Shown here: piece after piece, positions 61,010 to 64,000 of the stretch
How the letters are laid out: every line of letters starts with the position of its first letter
Numbering within the stretch: position 1 is the first letter of the stretch
Assembly: GCA_025618425.1 (NCBI GenBank)
Contig: CM046832.1
Location: forward strand, 71,966,696 to 72,030,695
Origin: Heliocidaris tuberculata
Lineage: Eukaryota > Echinodermata > Echinoidea > Camarodonta > Echinometridae
Reading direction: 5' to 3'
Length of the DNA: 64,000 nt
The notes under the pieces: model-generated
Databases searched by the model: none
What the model saw: the letters and a program-made list of their open reading frames with translations, nothing else
What the model was told of the DNA's origin: nothing
Program-made: the position numbers and the translations under genes

Positions 61010-64000
61010 AAAATATACTCCAGTCGAAGGTAAAACTCTCCCTTTAAATGGAAAATCAGTATGATTAGTATAAACCAACTTTAAACACAATACTGATAAT
61101 AAAAACAAAAATACCTACTTTAACAACTAGCTAAACAGTTTTGATATAAGCATGATAAGTGCCTTAATACAAAAATCGAAATCTGACTCGTTTAAAATAC
61201 CAAGGTAAACATAGATTATTTTAAGTAAAAGTAAGATTTGTTATCTGTTCCACATGCATGGTATAATTAAGCATCGATCATGTAGAATGGCTGCAGCCGA
61301 CGAGACCGACATCCAACGAGACGGACAATGCCAGTCTCATGTGTCATCTGAGAAGTTGTCTGGGGGTTCAAGAGACCGACAACCCACATTCCTTTTGACA
61401 ACTTTTCTGACGTTCACCAGACCAACTTAAGTCTCCTGAGATTTCACCCCCATGGGCAGTCGGTCTCATGCAGGTTGTCATTCAAGTACATTTTTTTTTA
61501 GCAGATGTTTCTGCATTTATTAAGAAATCAAATACAAACACTGCATACAATAATGACAAAAATCAGAATTGATACAAATAAAGAGTGACAACTGAATTAC
61601 ACAAAAGAATATATTTAGATAATATTGAAATTATGGAGGTAATTCAAGAAATCGAGATAAATGCAGGGGCCAGCTATCATAAGCAAGAATTGGTGTATTC
61701 GAATTGACTTTAAAAACTATTCTGGAAACTACAGAGATACATAATCTTCTATATCCTTTATCTCATTTTACACTTCTCCTTTTGGATATTGTCTTGAATT
61801 GATTTAAAATCTTGGTTTTCTTTCAATATTGTATTAACAAGGTGCACAGTTCTATAGCACTCCAATGTTTAAGCAAAGTTGATGTTCATGAATTAAAAAT
61901 AAATAAAATAAAATTGATGTTTCATTCATTTCTGATATCGAGTCTGATTATAACAGAATACTTACTGAAATTGAATATTGCACTTGCGATGATAATGAAA
62001 TGTACATTTTGAAACTTATAAATGAATTAACATTATATAATTCTCATTATAACTCCCCCTCCCTCCGACGGTTGATATGAAATATCGTGAAGGTAATTAT
62101 TGTGTTTCGTATGCAATTTAGACTCTATGAAAACAATCAGGAACTTTCATGGTAGAATGTATTTTCTTTTCTTTCCTTTTCTCCTATTTGTGATCTCTCG
62201 TTTTCACCATATCCTTTTTCCTTCGATCTCGTTGTCACGCTTATTGAAAGCCTCCCCCTCTCCCCCCCCCACCCCCTCTCTCTCTCTTTCATCACTCCCC
62301 ATCTCGCTACTGTCTGCAGTCATCGGTCGTTAACATGCTCCACATTATTTTACCACATTACATTTTCATGTTCAAAGAAACTCTTATTTATATCTTTGCA
62401 ATTTTATATAACTATGTCCCTCTGTTATCCGTTTCAAATACTATTATATTTATGTATGTTATCTTTTGAACTGTACATCTATAATGTTCGGCCCTGCTTG
62501 ATTGAATTCATTCTACTGGGCCATATACGTTGTATTGCATGTTTGTCTATTTACGAATCTAATAAATGAAATATATAGCACCCATATTTGCATATAATGT
62601 CCAGTGAATATACTTATGATAAAAAAATCTCTGTATTGAAAATAATGATTAAAACATACAATATACATGCATCTGTCTCTATCAAACAAAGATGTAAGAG
62701 GCGGAGGGGAGGGGGAGGGGGAGCTGCAGCTCCCTGAAAATTTGAAATTCACATACATCATATCCTGGCAGCGTTGTGCTGTAATTGTAATCTATATCTT
62801 TTCTATATTAAAGTTTTATTAGTTTAATACAGGATAACATTGTTACTATAAAAAAAGGTGTCAGGGTTTCCCTCGCTTTGCCCTCTCACAATATTGGAAA
62901 TTAGAAGTTTATATATTCGGACAAGAGAAGTCACCCCCCCCCCCCCCCGCGTAACCGTGCCCGTATGTCTATGTTCAGTAAGAAATGAAACAAAGGCAGC
63001 TACCATAATTAATATGTGTTTTTTTTTTTGGGGGGGGGATAAAACATAACAGTAAAGAAAATTGTCGGATACTCCAAGGAAAATTGAGTGGCTTTTAACG
63101 GGGACTCGAACTCACAGTAGGTTTGCCAAGTTGAAATATAATATTCACAGAAATAGACAAGCAAACGTTTGAGAAAAATGAGGAAAAGAGCAAGAAAGTT
63201 GTATATGTTTGAACATTACATTGATTTCAATATAATAATTTGAAAAACGTATACGAGGGATTTCTAATCGCAGATCTACATCAGACATCATGATCGCATT
63301 ACATGCTGTCATTATGCCTGATGTCGTATAAGATCACTCTAATTTCTTGTGTATAATTTTATGAATTATCCAAAATATTCCATTTGCCACTATAATGATA
63401 GAACAAGACGTTTCATACATCATCTTAACATTATTTTACTAGCCCTCCCGCGCCAAGAATGTTTGTTCTATCACAAGCACTGAGAACACGTAAATTTTGA
63501 GTAATTTGAGTAAAATAACATTATGAAGGTGTTCACCTTGCAGAGGCCGCGGAGCGTTTTTGAAAGGGAGTGGGGGTGCTGATTTAATTTCACTCATTAA
63601 TTTTTGTACCCTTTTTCCGAAGTTTTACGACACGTGTCTACTACAAAAAAGTGTCTACTCAAATTGGGGAGGGGGGGGGGGGGCGGGGGGCTGCAGCCCC
63701 CGGTTCCACAGCCCATGCCTTGTATAACACTACACATACCGTACTGCATCACAAATAGGAGACTCCTCAACATAATACGAGGAATTAAAAAAAAATGAAT
63801 CTTTCTTATTCTTTGTGTGATTTCTGTGCGACTTTCAATAATAATTACGTTTCGCTGATTTTTCTGCTTCCACCCAGCCAACTTTCATCTCCATTGAACA
63901 TGTTGATGGTGGCTTTTAACATGATTGAGTACTATAAAATGAACACACAGTAAGGAGTGTGATCCTCTGACAAAACTGTTTACTAGTATTATACTAGGTG
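61010..64000. other. Intergenic sequence at the window end
   Basis: No gene seen. It contains C- and G-runs (62250-62280, 62700-62720, 62934-62950) and a relative of the nested hAT-like element at 63535-63715. Confidence 0.45.
63535..63715. mobile_element. hAT-like element, inverted relative of 25456-25631
   Basis: CAGAGGCCGCGGAGCGTTTT at the left and GGTTCCACAGCC at the right, with a shared middle (TTTAATTTCACTCATTAATT) and a G-run. It is older and less complete than its relative. Confidence 0.55.

Overview
The window looks like nuclear genomic DNA of an animal: large AT-rich introns, GT-AG splice junctions, many short transposable elements and abundant microsatellites. No bacterial-type operons are visible. 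The main gene is an adhesion GPCR with hyalin (HYR), EGF, Sushi, Ig and SEA modules, and the second is a histamine-N-methyltransferase-like gene. Together with the many hAT-like ends of the type CAGTGGCGTAGC, this points to a marine deuterostome, most likely an echinoderm such as a sea urchin. That assignment is an inference.

Gene 1 is on the minus strand. Coding runs from 37722 down to 5735, in 27 coding exons that I assembled by reading splice sites and phases by hand. The joined coding length is 4983 nt, exactly 1661 codons including the stop, with no frame break. The predicted 1660-residue protein has a signal peptide, one Sushi/CCP domain, four HYR domains, eight EGF-like domains, one Ig domain, a SEA domain, an HRM-like domain, a GAIN domain with a complete GPS cleavage motif, seven transmembrane helices and a cytoplasmic tail. 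Two exons are invisible as long ORFs but are needed for the frame: the signal-peptide exon and a 67-nt exon carrying TM4. A donor at 39780/39781 suggests a 5' UTR exon further upstream.

Gene 2 is also on the minus strand. Coding runs from 58852 down to 48624, in four coding exons totalling 957 nt (318 residues plus stop). It resembles histamine N-methyltransferase and has an S-adenosylmethionine-binding glycine motif. Residues thought to contact histamine appear to be changed.

Region by region: 1-5.7 kb is downstream of gene 1 and holds a MITE-like element, a diverged repeat array and a 1.6-kb hAT-like element with perfect ends. 5.7-37.7 kb is gene 1, whose introns contain SINE and LINE fragments, several hAT-like elements, a long-TIR element, and a nested structure of a 52-bp minisatellite split by an element that itself carries about ten 185-bp repeats. 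37.7-48.6 kb is intergenic or upstream of gene 1 and has foldback elements, one split by a MITE with TAA target duplications. 48.6-58.9 kb is gene 2, with hairpin and foldback elements and a recent 712-bp tandem duplication in its introns. 58.9-64 kb contains no gene I can support.

The two genes share a strand, but nothing in the sequence links their functions.
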